Assembly: GCA_963804055.1 (NCBI GenBank)
Contig: CAWDOU010000012.1
Location: 62,001-126,000 of the forward strand
DNA: 64,000 nt
DNA from: Bog-473 sp963804055
Lineage (GTDB): Bacteria > Actinomycetota > Acidimicrobiia > Acidimicrobiales > RAAP-2
Direction: 5' to 3'
Shown: one piece after another, positions 53,241 through 61,016 of the stretch
How positions within the stretch are numbered: the stretch's first letter is position 1
How the letters are laid out: every line of letters begins with the position of its first letter
Translations under genes and position numbers: made by a program
Notes under the pieces: generated by a model
Databases searched by the model: none
The model's input: only the letters and a program-made list of their open reading frames with translations
What the model was told of the DNA's origin: nothing

Positions 53241-54980
53241 CTATGCGGTGCCCGAGCTGTTGGTGTTGACCACCGTGCAGTACCCGAGCGGGTTCGACGC
53301 CGACGAGATCGAGGTGTTCGTGGTCGGGAAGTTCGTCCCAGCCACAGAGTTGTACGCACTCTCGTTCACGTCCAGATAGGCCTGACCTGCGGGCGTGGCA
53401 GCCAACAGCGTTTCGGCGTTGTTGGAGCCTTCCGACTGCGGCTGACCGTCAGTGATGGAGCCCACCGTCGCACCCGCAGTGGCGGTCAGGGGGATGAAGC
53501 CCTGTGCCAGGATCTCGTTGAAGATCTCCGTGTGGTACCAGGTGTCCGTCGCCGGGTCGATGATGCGGTTCGTCGTCACCGTCGAACCATCCGAGGCGTC
53601 CGTCGTCTGGGGCTTGCAGAGGAACCCCACCTCGCTGACGTAGTTCAGCGTCGCCGGCGTGGCCACCTGCGAGGGGTGCGTCGTGTCCGTCCCGTTGGAG
53701 TAGACGTTGTAGACGAAGCGGTCGATGGGCCACTCGGTCCCGCTGGTGGCCAGGATGGTTGACGGGTTCAACGCGACGCCGTTGACCGAGCCCAGAGCGG
53801 TCTTGTACCCCGGAGGCAGGGGAGCTCCACCGCAGTCGGCGTTCGTCTTGATGACGGGCGCCGGACCAGGCGACTTGTCGAAGTACTGCGTCTTCGACTT
53901 GACGCCGGCGCACTGTGCGGAGTACTTGCCGTACGAGTAGAAGAAGATCCCGTTGTTCGCAGGGTTGACGTTGCTCCCGTCTTCGGAGGATGTAGCGCTA
54001 AGCATCGTCGCCGTCTGGTTCTCGAAAGAGTCGATCGGTCCGAGGCAGCCCGTGAGGGTCGTCGAAGCCGGGAAACTGGCCTTCGTGGCGGACGTGCCTG
54101 CAGTCACCGGGTCAACGCAGTTGACCGGGTTGGTCGCCGCCGTGGGGTCGAACGACGAGCCTCCACCGATGGTGTTGTCCAGGAAGGTCTGGAACGTGGA
54201 CTGCGTGCCGGACCCCTCTTGAGCCGAGAAGACAACAATCGGCGCGCTCTTGGAGGCGCCGACCTGGGCCCAGTCGTAAATCGTGCCCTGGTAGATGCCG
54301 GCCAGCTGCGCCGGGCTGAGGGTGAGCACGTGCGCGGAAGGCGTCGTCGCCGCGGTCTTGGTGAAGTGGAACCACGAGACGCCGTCCTTCGCGTAGGACA
54401 CGAAGTTCAGGCCCTGCAGGTCACTGGACTTCGCGGCACGGGAGGAACGCGCATAGTTGACGGCAGCAACGTTCTGCGTGGTCAACGCGGTACCGGTGCC
54501 ACCAGCCTGTGAGTTCTCCAGCGCTGCGATGCCGTTCGATGAACCCTCGGGAGGCTCGGAAAGCGCCACGTCGTTGAACGGGTTGTCCAGGTAGGAGTTG
54601 CTGTTGTCAATCTGGAGCAGGGTGGTGCCCGACGCTGGCGCGCCGGCGCCGGTGCCCGTGCTCGTCTCGCACGAGTAGTCCAACTGCTGCGACGTCTTGG
54701 AAGGCGCCCCAGGGACTGCGCTCGAGGTGATGCTGCAACCCGGCGTCTGGTTGAACAGGGTGTCGAAGCCCTGCATCATGTTGTAGGTCGTGGCCGAACC
54801 GGCTCCCTCAATGACGCTGTTCGCCGTGGGGGCGTTCGTCACGATCGTCTGGGCGCCCGAGGGCACCGCTCCGATCAGCGACAGGCCAAGGGCTCCAGCC
54901 ACCGCCGCGCCGACGGTGACTGCCCGTCGAGCTGAGCTCCGAGCCAGGAGACCCCTGACCCGCTTCCTGTGTTCGTTCAT
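53241..54980 (-). CDS. pstS: Phosphate-binding protein PstS (system 2, enlarged)
   Basis: An exported binding protein of about 579 residues, roughly 200 more than usual. A Sec signal (about residues 20-45, ending PSGAQT) precedes the phosphate-binding fold: SVIEGAGSATTYNMMQGFDT, DVALSEPPEG, LTLSPAQLAGIYQGTIYDW and FSAQEGSGTQSTFQTFLDN. Inserted segments contain several Cys (e.g. NPVNCVDP, TGCLGP), possibly disulfides. No C-terminal membrane anchor is seen, unlike the two later proteins of this operon. ATG 54980 follows GAGGAGAGGACAAGACAA. It is the first gene of the operon. Confidence 0.88.
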   Translation of the reverse strand: MNEHRKRVRGLLARSSARRAVTVGAAVAGALGLSLIGAVPSGAQTIVTNAPTANSVIEGAGSATTYNMMQGFDTLFNQTPGCSITSSAVPGAPSKTSQQLDYSCETSTGTGAGAPASGTTLLQIDNSNSYLDNPFNDVALSEPPEGSSNGIAALENSQAGGTGTALTTQNVAAVNYARSSRAAKSSDLQGLNFVSYAKDGVSWFHFTKTAATTPSAHVLTLSPAQLAGIYQGTIYDWAQVGASKSAPIVVFSAQEGSGTQSTFQTFLDNTIGGGSSFDPTAATNPVNCVDPVTAGTSATKASFPASTTLTGCLGPIDSFENQTATMLSATSSEDGSNVNPANNGIFFYSYGKYSAQCAGVKSKTQYFDKSPGPAPVIKTNADCGGAPLPPGYKTALGSVNGVALNPSTILATSGTEWPIDRFVYNVYSNGTDTTHPSQVATPATLNYVSEVGFLCKPQTTDASDGSTVTTNRIIDPATDTWYHTEIFNEILAQGFIPLTATAGATVGSITDGQPQSEGSNNAETLLAATPAGQAYLDVNESAYNSVAGTNFPTTNTSISSASNPLGYCTVVNTNSSGTA

Positions 54981-55369
54981 TTGTCTTGTCCTCTCCTCGA
55001 CCACGGCCGAGTTCATTGGGGGGTGGGAACAGCGCCAAACAGACGAAGGCCCGGACAACCTCTTCACATGAGCGTTTCGCCGGAGGGGACGTTAGGGGTT
55101 GCAGGTAAACATTCTCTGACAACAATGCGGTGACAAATGAATTCTTGAGTGACCGTTCGGGGCGTTGATTTGCAGAAGGACGGCCAATCGCTCGCGCCCG
55201 GCGCGACCCGTCTGTTCCCGTTCGCGATGAGAAGGTGGCCGTCACGTGACGGGATGGTTACCCGGCACTCACGCAATAGCGGCAGCGGTTCGGCCACCGG
55301 TATGTTTCGTTCCGGGTCGTCGCGGCGCGGGCGGCGTCGCGACCTCACAGGAGAGCTGGGACCGACAAA
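54981..55369. other. Intergenic region, divergent promoters of pst system 2 and the ligase gene
   Basis: About 390 bp between divergent genes. On the minus strand GTTTACCTGCA (about 55101-55111) loosely resembles one half of a PHO-type box, but no second repeat in register was found. On the plus strand TATGTT (55301-55306) could be the -10 of the ligase gene with a ~57-nt leader containing AGGAG. No RNA gene was recognised. Confidence 0.35.
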
Positions 55370-56896
55370 GTGATTGCCCGACGCGTCCGAAGTGCCGCCG
55401 GCAGCGAGATGGTGCGCGTCCAGGCGACACCGCTTCCGCTGGTCGTTCAGGAAACCTGGGACATCCGCCTCTATCGTTGGTTCGGGAACTTGCTGGGATT
55501 CCTGGTACTGGCCTATCTCTTCCTCGATCGTGGCATCGCACACTTTCATCTGCCCAAGACCCCCTTCTTCATCGGTGAGCTGACGCTCGCATTCGGGCTG
55601 CTCGCCGTGCTGGTGGGGACGCAGTGGCTCCGTCGCTCTCTGTCGAACGATCTCCTGATGGCAACCCTGATCGCGTTCATGGCCTGGGGCGTGTTGCGGA
55701 CCGTGCCCAATCTGCACGTCTTCGGTATTCAGGTCACGGTGCGAGACGCCGCCCTGTGGTACTACGCAGCGTTCGCCATTGCCTTCCTTGCGGCGACCAC
55801 GGCCGTTCCGGGGCTCCTCCGCAAGATGGTCGATGGTTTCAAGGTCGCCGTGATCCCGCTCACGATCTGGTTGCCCGTGGCCCTCCTCCTCGAGCGTTCC
55901 GGGGTGCTCGGCCCCAGGTTCCGCTATTCCAGCGTTCCGCTGCTGTCGCACAAACCCGGCAACATCTGCTGCGCGGCGGTCATCTGCCTGGTGTTCCTGC
56001 TCCTGGTCAGCCCGTTCAGCTCGCCTCGACCAATGGCGGGGCGGATCATGCGCCTCGGCAACTACGGGTCGTCGTTCCGGAACCTGCTGATCGTCATCAA
56101 TGTCTTCACCCTCCTGCTCGGGGCCACACAGACACGGGGCGGGGCGATCGCTGAACTGGTTGCGGTCGTCTTGATGTTCATCCTCATGGACCGGGGCCGA
56201 CGCTCACGGATCGCCATGTCGTTCGTGGCCGGCCTCGCCCTGGTCCTCGGGTTCGGACTCGTTACGGGTGCCAGCTATCACACCGAGAAGCGGACGATCT
56301 CCGTGTCCCAGCTCTTCGAAAACGCACAGAGCGTCGATGGAGGCACGGACCAGAATCCGCAGCTCTCGGGAAGCGTCAACTTCCGATTCGACCTGTGGGG
56401 CACGATCCTCGCCAAGCAGGCTTCCACCTCCCATCTCGTGATCGGATTCGGCATGGGCCCGAATCTGGCCCGAACCGGCGGCCTCAACCCCCGCCCGAAC
56501 CAGCCTGCGACGCTGCAGCTGCGCAGCGCACACAACTCGCTGCTCGACATCTTTGCCCGCCTCGGCATCATCGGCGCCGGACTCTTCACCCTCTTCTTCG
56601 TTGGTTGGTTCAGGCGGTTGAAGCGAGGGCACCGGCAATCGTCCGATGACGAGACCCGCGGGATGATCGGCGTGTGCATGTGCGGGACGCTCGCGATACT
56701 CATCAACTGCTTCTTCGATCCGACGATCGAAGGGGCACAAGTTGCCGTCGTCATGTACCTGCTCGTGGGCATCGGCGTGGCACTTGTCCGCCACCCGCTC
56801 AATCCCTCACCGGCAGAAGATGCCGTCCCCTCGCAGAAGGCCGTTCTCCCCCCGGCCGCCCAACGCCCGCTCCGGCAGTCCCCCAGGGCCGTCTGA
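55370..56896 (+). CDS. O-antigen ligase/polymerase-like membrane protein (Wzy/WaaL family)
   Basis: A 508-residue protein with about 11-12 membrane helices. The large extracellular loop of Wzy_C/O-antigen ligase proteins is visible between helices near residues 300-390. It includes NFRFDLWGTILAKQ, HLVIGFGMGPN and the ligase-type LRSAHNSLLDIFARLGIIGA (with the conserved H-N). It should polymerise lipid-linked repeat units or ligate the finished polymer at the outer face. A GTG at 55370 is used, with AGGAG about 15 nt upstream; ATG at 55409 is possible. Followed 254 bp later by the chain-length/kinase-like gene. Confidence 0.84.
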   Translation: MIARRVRSAAGSEMVRVQATPLPLVVQETWDIRLYRWFGNLLGFLVLAYLFLDRGIAHFHLPKTPFFIGELTLAFGLLAVLVGTQWLRRSLSNDLLMATLIAFMAWGVLRTVPNLHVFGIQVTVRDAALWYYAAFAIAFLAATTAVPGLLRKMVDGFKVAVIPLTIWLPVALLLERSGVLGPRFRYSSVPLLSHKPGNICCAAVICLVFLLLVSPFSSPRPMAGRIMRLGNYGSSFRNLLIVINVFTLLLGATQTRGGAIAELVAVVLMFILMDRGRRSRIAMSFVAGLALVLGFGLVTGASYHTEKRTISVSQLFENAQSVDGGTDQNPQLSGSVNFRFDLWGTILAKQASTSHLVIGFGMGPNLARTGGLNPRPNQPATLQLRSAHNSLLDIFARLGIIGAGLFTLFFVGWFRRLKRGHRQSSDDETRGMIGVCMCGTLAILINCFFDPTIEGAQVAVVMYLLVGIGVALVRHPLNPSPAEDAVPSQKAVLPPAAQRPLRQSPRAV

Positions 56897-57150
56897 CCTC
56901 AGACAAGGAAAGCCCGCTCTCAGCTCACCTGGCGAGGCGGAGAGGTGATCCTCGTCGACGTCTTACAGGAGAGTGACAACGCGATGAACGCCCGGTGCTG
57001 CCCCTCCCACCCTCGGTAAACTGGGATCTTCCTGTGTTTGACAAGGGCGGGGCGGTCCGCCACACTCCACCTGCACGGGGCATTTGTGGAGCGGCACAGG
57101 CCCGTTGTCGGAACGGGCCCACCCATCATCAAGACTGACGAGACCACACA

Positions 57151-59430
57151 TTGGCCACTAACGATCGCCTCATGATGGTCGGACCGACTGTCGTCGGATC
57201 AATACGCCGGTTCCGCCGAGTCGTCATCTTTGCCCTCGTTCTCGGCTTGTTCGTCGGGTTCCTGTGGTGGGCTATCTCTCCTTCGGAATATGCAGGCAAA
57301 GCGGGCATCGTGATCACCCCGCTGCCGGCATCGCTGACCGTGGGACTCGGCACGGCGCACGTCAGCGTCGCGACGTTCAACGCGCAGCAGACCGCCATCC
57401 TGGAATCCCCGGCCGTGGCGGACAGGGCGGCCAACAAGGTGAATGCGAAGTTCCCGGCGGCCCATCTCTCGGGCCAGCAGGTGCAAGACGCAACCTCGGT
57501 CAAGCTGCCGACACCGGGCACGGCCTCAGCTGGCTCGACCATCACGCACGTCACCGTGACCCTGCCCTCGTCGGTCTATGCCCCAGCAGCCGCCAATGCT
57601 GTCGTCGCTTCGTACCTCCAGGAGCTCGGCATTCAAGCGCAGGCACAAGCCCAACAGTCGCTCACGGCGATCAACCGTCAGATATCGGCGACCCAGGCGC
57701 AACTCAAGAGCATCCCCGCCCCGACGCCACCGACGTCGTCAACGACGACGACCACGATTCCGGCAACCGTGACGCACCACCCTGTGTCCACGACGACACG
57801 CCCGCCGCATGCCACAACCACACGACCTCCCAATACCACGACGACGAGACCACCTCGCTCGACCACGACGCGGCCGACGACCACCACGGTGCCTCCTTCG
57901 ACCACATCTTCGTCATCACAGGCAAGCCTGCGGCAGCCATCAATACAGCTCACTGCGTTCCACGCGGACACGGCGACGACCGCGGCGTCGACAACAACCA
58001 CGACGACGACCGCGCCGCCGTCATCGTCGTCTTCGTCGAGCGACTCGAGTGACTCCTCCTCGAACTCGACGAACGCCGCGAACCGGGCTGCGCTCTTGTC
58101 GACGCTGGCGAACCTGAACCGCGCCCACGCGCAGATCAAGGTGAATCAGGAAGTCGACCTGGTCTATTTGGCCAACCTGCCGAACACGTCGAACGTCACG
58201 CCAGCCATGGCGCCCGGAACAGCGGTCAATGGGAACCTCCTTCGGACCCTGGTCATCTTCGGCGGTGTCGCGTTCCTGATCGGCGCGGTTGCGGCCTTCA
58301 TTTTGGCCAGTACCCGGCGTCGATTCGAGAAGGCGGAGGATCCGGCAGCCCTGTACGGCGCGCCGCTGATCACCACGATCCCCGTGTTCGAGACGTCCGT
58401 CTGGAGCCCGCTCACGCTGCCGGTCATCACGAATCCGTTCGACGAAGCCGCCGAGGCGTTCCGGACCCTTGCGACCGTCCTGCGGGCCAGGCGCGGCGAG
58501 TCGGACACCCTCCTCGTCGCATTCAGCGGTGCCGATCTGCGGGCCGGGACAACGACCACCGTCGCCAACACGGGATTGGCCTTGGCCGAAATGGGAGAGC
58601 GCGTGCTCGTCATTGACGCCGACCCCCTCGGGCGAGGTCTGACGAACCTCCTCGTGGAGCAGTCGTCCGACCTCGGCGTCCCACCAATGGGTCTCTCGGA
58701 GCTGCTCATCGGGCGGAGCTTGAACGAGACGCTGCTCCCAGCGGTGGGACATACCGGCCTCATGATCGTCCCGTGCGGTCAGGACACCGAGATGGCGGTG
58801 CGGCGGTGGCGGTCAGGAACGCTGCGAAGGGCCCTCGAAGACCTCAGCGAGCGCTTCGACGTGATCCTCATCGACACGCCACCAATGGGAACGTCCTCCT
58901 TCAGCGTCGACTTCGTCTCCATTGCGGAGCATCTGGTCATGGTCGTTCCGCATCTGGACGCGATCGAGCTCCATGATGTCGTCGCCCATCGGCTGCCCAT
59001 CGTCAACATCGAACTCATGGGGTACGTCTACAACGGCACTCCGGCCGACATTCGCTTTGCGCCCTACTTCCCGATCCTCCGAGACGGCTCGGTGACGGGT
59101 GCTCTGCCTGACGGCGCCGCACATCTCCCTTCGGCCGTCTACTCGACCGCCGGCGCATCGACCGTTCGTCCCATTGCGAGCTCCGTCTCGGTCGAGGACC
59201 GACCCGCTCCCTCGGGCGGCGAAGCCGCATACGACGCAGGGGAGTCCGGGGGCCGGGACGACGTGACAGGCCGGACACCGACCGTGATCCCGCAGGACGA
59301 CGTGACGAGCCAGACACCGACCGTGATCCCGCAGGACGACGTGACGAGCCAGACGCCGGCGGTGATCCCGCGGGACGACGACACAGCCGTCGTCCAGATC
59401 GTGAAGAACCAGAGCTCCGCCCGAGACTGA
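57151..59430 (+). CDS. Wzz/BY-kinase-like polysaccharide co-polymerase with degenerate P-loop
   Basis: A 759-residue protein. A Wzz-type region starts with a helix at ~24-42 and an extracellular part. A Thr/Ser/Pro insertion covers residues ~190-310 (TTTRPP repeats), a second helix lies at ~366-386, and a cytoplasmic BY-kinase-like domain follows. The normal Walker A GxxxxGK[S/T] reads GADLRAGTTTT (460-470), without Lys. Walker A' (VLVIDADPLGRG) and Walker B (VILIDTPPMG) are kept. No Tyr cluster ends the protein; instead 13-residue repeats do. It probably sets chain length with altered or absent kinase activity. The TTG at 57151 is uncertain; ATG 57172 lies 6 nt behind AACGAT. Confidence 0.83.
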   Translation: MATNDRLMMVGPTVVGSIRRFRRVVIFALVLGLFVGFLWWAISPSEYAGKAGIVITPLPASLTVGLGTAHVSVATFNAQQTAILESPAVADRAANKVNAKFPAAHLSGQQVQDATSVKLPTPGTASAGSTITHVTVTLPSSVYAPAAANAVVASYLQELGIQAQAQAQQSLTAINRQISATQAQLKSIPAPTPPTSSTTTTTIPATVTHHPVSTTTRPPHATTTRPPNTTTTRPPRSTTTRPTTTTVPPSTTSSSSQASLRQPSIQLTAFHADTATTAASTTTTTTTAPPSSSSSSSDSSDSSSNSTNAANRAALLSTLANLNRAHAQIKVNQEVDLVYLANLPNTSNVTPAMAPGTAVNGNLLRTLVIFGGVAFLIGAVAAFILASTRRRFEKAEDPAALYGAPLITTIPVFETSVWSPLTLPVITNPFDEAAEAFRTLATVLRARRGESDTLLVAFSGADLRAGTTTTVANTGLALAEMGERVLVIDADPLGRGLTNLLVEQSSDLGVPPMGLSELLIGRSLNETLLPAVGHTGLMIVPCGQDTEMAVRRWRSGTLRRALEDLSERFDVILIDTPPMGTSSFSVDFVSIAEHLVMVVPHLDAIELHDVVAHRLPIVNIELMGYVYNGTPADIRFAPYFPILRDGSVTGALPDGAAHLPSAVYSTAGASTVRPIASSVSVEDRPAPSGGEAAYDAGESGGRDDVTGRTPTVIPQDDVTSQTPTVIPQDDVTSQTPAVIPRDDDTAVVQIVKNQSSARD
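59257..59373 (+). repeat. Three 39-bp tandem repeats in the co-polymerase gene
   Basis: Units at 59257-59295, 59296-59334 and 59335-59373 each encode DDVT-x-x-TPxVIPx (13 residues). Units 2 and 3 are nearly identical. They lie near the C-terminus of the protein, in a polar, likely disordered tail, and a partial fourth GACGACGAC follows. Confidence 0.9.
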
Positions 59431-59548
59431 CGCACGACAGCCCCAAGCTGTCACGCTCGCTTCATCGGCCATTCACGACCGTGTCACCCGCGCTACGAAG
59501 ATTTCACTCCGCTGCATGTGACTTCGAGGTGCTGGTCGACTAAACCCC

Positions 59549-60928
59549 TCAGGTGTGCCGGGCCACGTGGTGATATGCGCGCGAGATCACGCTCATGGCC
59601 GGAGAATCGCGTGCGAAACGATCCTGCACCGTCACCTTGGCGCGCCGTTCCACCGCGTGCCGCAGATAGCGCATGTGACCCAAACGTCGGCGGTACTCCG
59701 CGAAGTAACGGTCGAGCTCGTCTCCGGTTCGGGCCCGCCCATTGTCCGCATACTTGGCGACATACGGGGTGACATCGCGGGCCAGCTTGGATTCCGGCCA
59801 GTCGCCGTGGAGCGTCGTGCGCATGAAGTTGCCGATCAGAAGATCGTCGAAGATCTCCCACTCAACCGCCTTCAGGAGCGAATTCCTCGGAACATGAAAG
59901 GTGATTCCCCGGTCCGCCGGGCCTCCGAAGGGGATCTCGAGGTCACGCATTCCGACGCGGACGTTGACGAAGCCCAGGTACCCGTGCAGATGGGAGATCG
60001 ACGTGAAGTAGCGGGCGATGTCTGCGCGTTCTTGTTGGCTCAGCTCATCACTCCAGACGTCGCCGAATTCCTCGGGCTCGTAGGCGCTCGACGGTGCCGT
60101 GGCCGGATTGATCTCCTCCGCGACATCCCTGTTGCAGTCATACCGCAGGAAGGCTGGCAGAATCTCCGAATGAGCGGACGAATAGCCCCTGGCGATGTCT
60201 GCCAGAGAGGTGGTGGCTTCATTGGCCCAGATGCTGTCGCTCCGCTGATAGCGGTGGAACGAGCTGAAGGGGATGAAATAGCGGCATCCGAAGGCGTCCG
60301 TCATCCGCGCCGCCTGGGCACCGACGTCGTAGCCCGCGTCCTTTCGCAGCTCCGGCCCGCTCCGGATCCTCACGCCGCTTTCGTCCACGAAGTTGATCAT
60401 GTCGGCGTCCCCGTAGCCCGTCAGCCTCAGCGCGAACGACGTCTCGAACGCACGGACGATTCCCCTGATCAGACTTCCCCACCCCTTCTCCGTGCTGTCG
60501 TTGAGGTTGACGACGAGCCGGCCACCGACGTCGACCAGAAGGATGCTGTCCTGGTTGTAGTCGGCCAGGCACAACACGCGTACACGATCGCTCAGACGGA
60601 ACCACACGTTGTCCTTGAGGACGGTGACGGAAAAGCCCCCGCGCCGCAGATCCGACGCGATGCGGCTCCCGACGTGGTCCGCCAGCAGGATTCGCCGGTC
60701 CCGAAAGGACGGGAGGGAGTCCGGGTTCAGGTGATCCGGGTGTCCGTGCGAGAACCAGATCCACGGAGCGGATGCGATCGAGGCAGCCTGCTCGGGCGGG
60801 ATCTGGTGACTCATGCCCCAACTGCCGAAGTAGGCGGGCCCACAGAGCCACGGGTCGGTGGCGAGGATCGGGATCTTGTCGTGCACAATGAGCGTCGCGT
60901 TCCCCACCGTCTCGAAGCCGAGCTCCAC
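59549..60928 (-). CDS. MBL-fold protein resembling UlaG/CMP-sialate hydroxylase type
   Basis: A 459-residue metallo-beta-lactamase-fold protein. The early part is VGNATLIVHDKIPILATDPW and the metal site is FSHGHPDHLNP (HxHxDH). Further ligand candidates are in LADHVGSRIA, LCLADYNQDSILLVDVGGRLVVNLND and GYGDADMINF. The order DPWL-x-GPA followed by the SHGHPDH motif recalls CMP-N-acetylneuraminate hydroxylase-like proteins, but no Rieske domain is present. Its C-terminal ~200 residues are unassigned. GTG 60928 is 6 nt behind TAGAGT (60935-60940). Given the neighbours it may modify a sugar nucleotide; this is an inference. Confidence 0.75.
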   Translation of the reverse strand: MELGFETVGNATLIVHDKIPILATDPWLCGPAYFGSWGMSHQIPPEQAASIASAPWIWFSHGHPDHLNPDSLPSFRDRRILLADHVGSRIASDLRRGGFSVTVLKDNVWFRLSDRVRVLCLADYNQDSILLVDVGGRLVVNLNDSTEKGWGSLIRGIVRAFETSFALRLTGYGDADMINFVDESGVRIRSGPELRKDAGYDVGAQAARMTDAFGCRYFIPFSSFHRYQRSDSIWANEATTSLADIARGYSSAHSEILPAFLRYDCNRDVAEEINPATAPSSAYEPEEFGDVWSDELSQQERADIARYFTSISHLHGYLGFVNVRVGMRDLEIPFGGPADRGITFHVPRNSLLKAVEWEIFDDLLIGNFMRTTLHGDWPESKLARDVTPYVAKYADNGRARTGDELDRYFAEYRRRLGHMRYLRHAVERRAKVTVQDRFARDSPAMSVISRAYHHVARHT

Positions 60929-61016
60929 GGGCAGACTCTAGCGACGACGGGAGACACACCTCGCGGCGCCACGTGTCACCGGGGAGCACCGCGCGTCCGC
61001 CGAGTGACGGTGACCG

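Noticed and set aside
55085..55130. PHO-box-like site before the second pstS
   Set aside because: A single GTTTACC-like half is present, but no partner repeat in 11-bp register was found.
57720..58080. Repeat-like ACC/ACG-rich stretch that could be taken for a DNA repeat array or CRISPR
   Set aside because: No regular unit and spacer pattern; it is in-frame coding sequence for a Thr/Ser/Pro linker.
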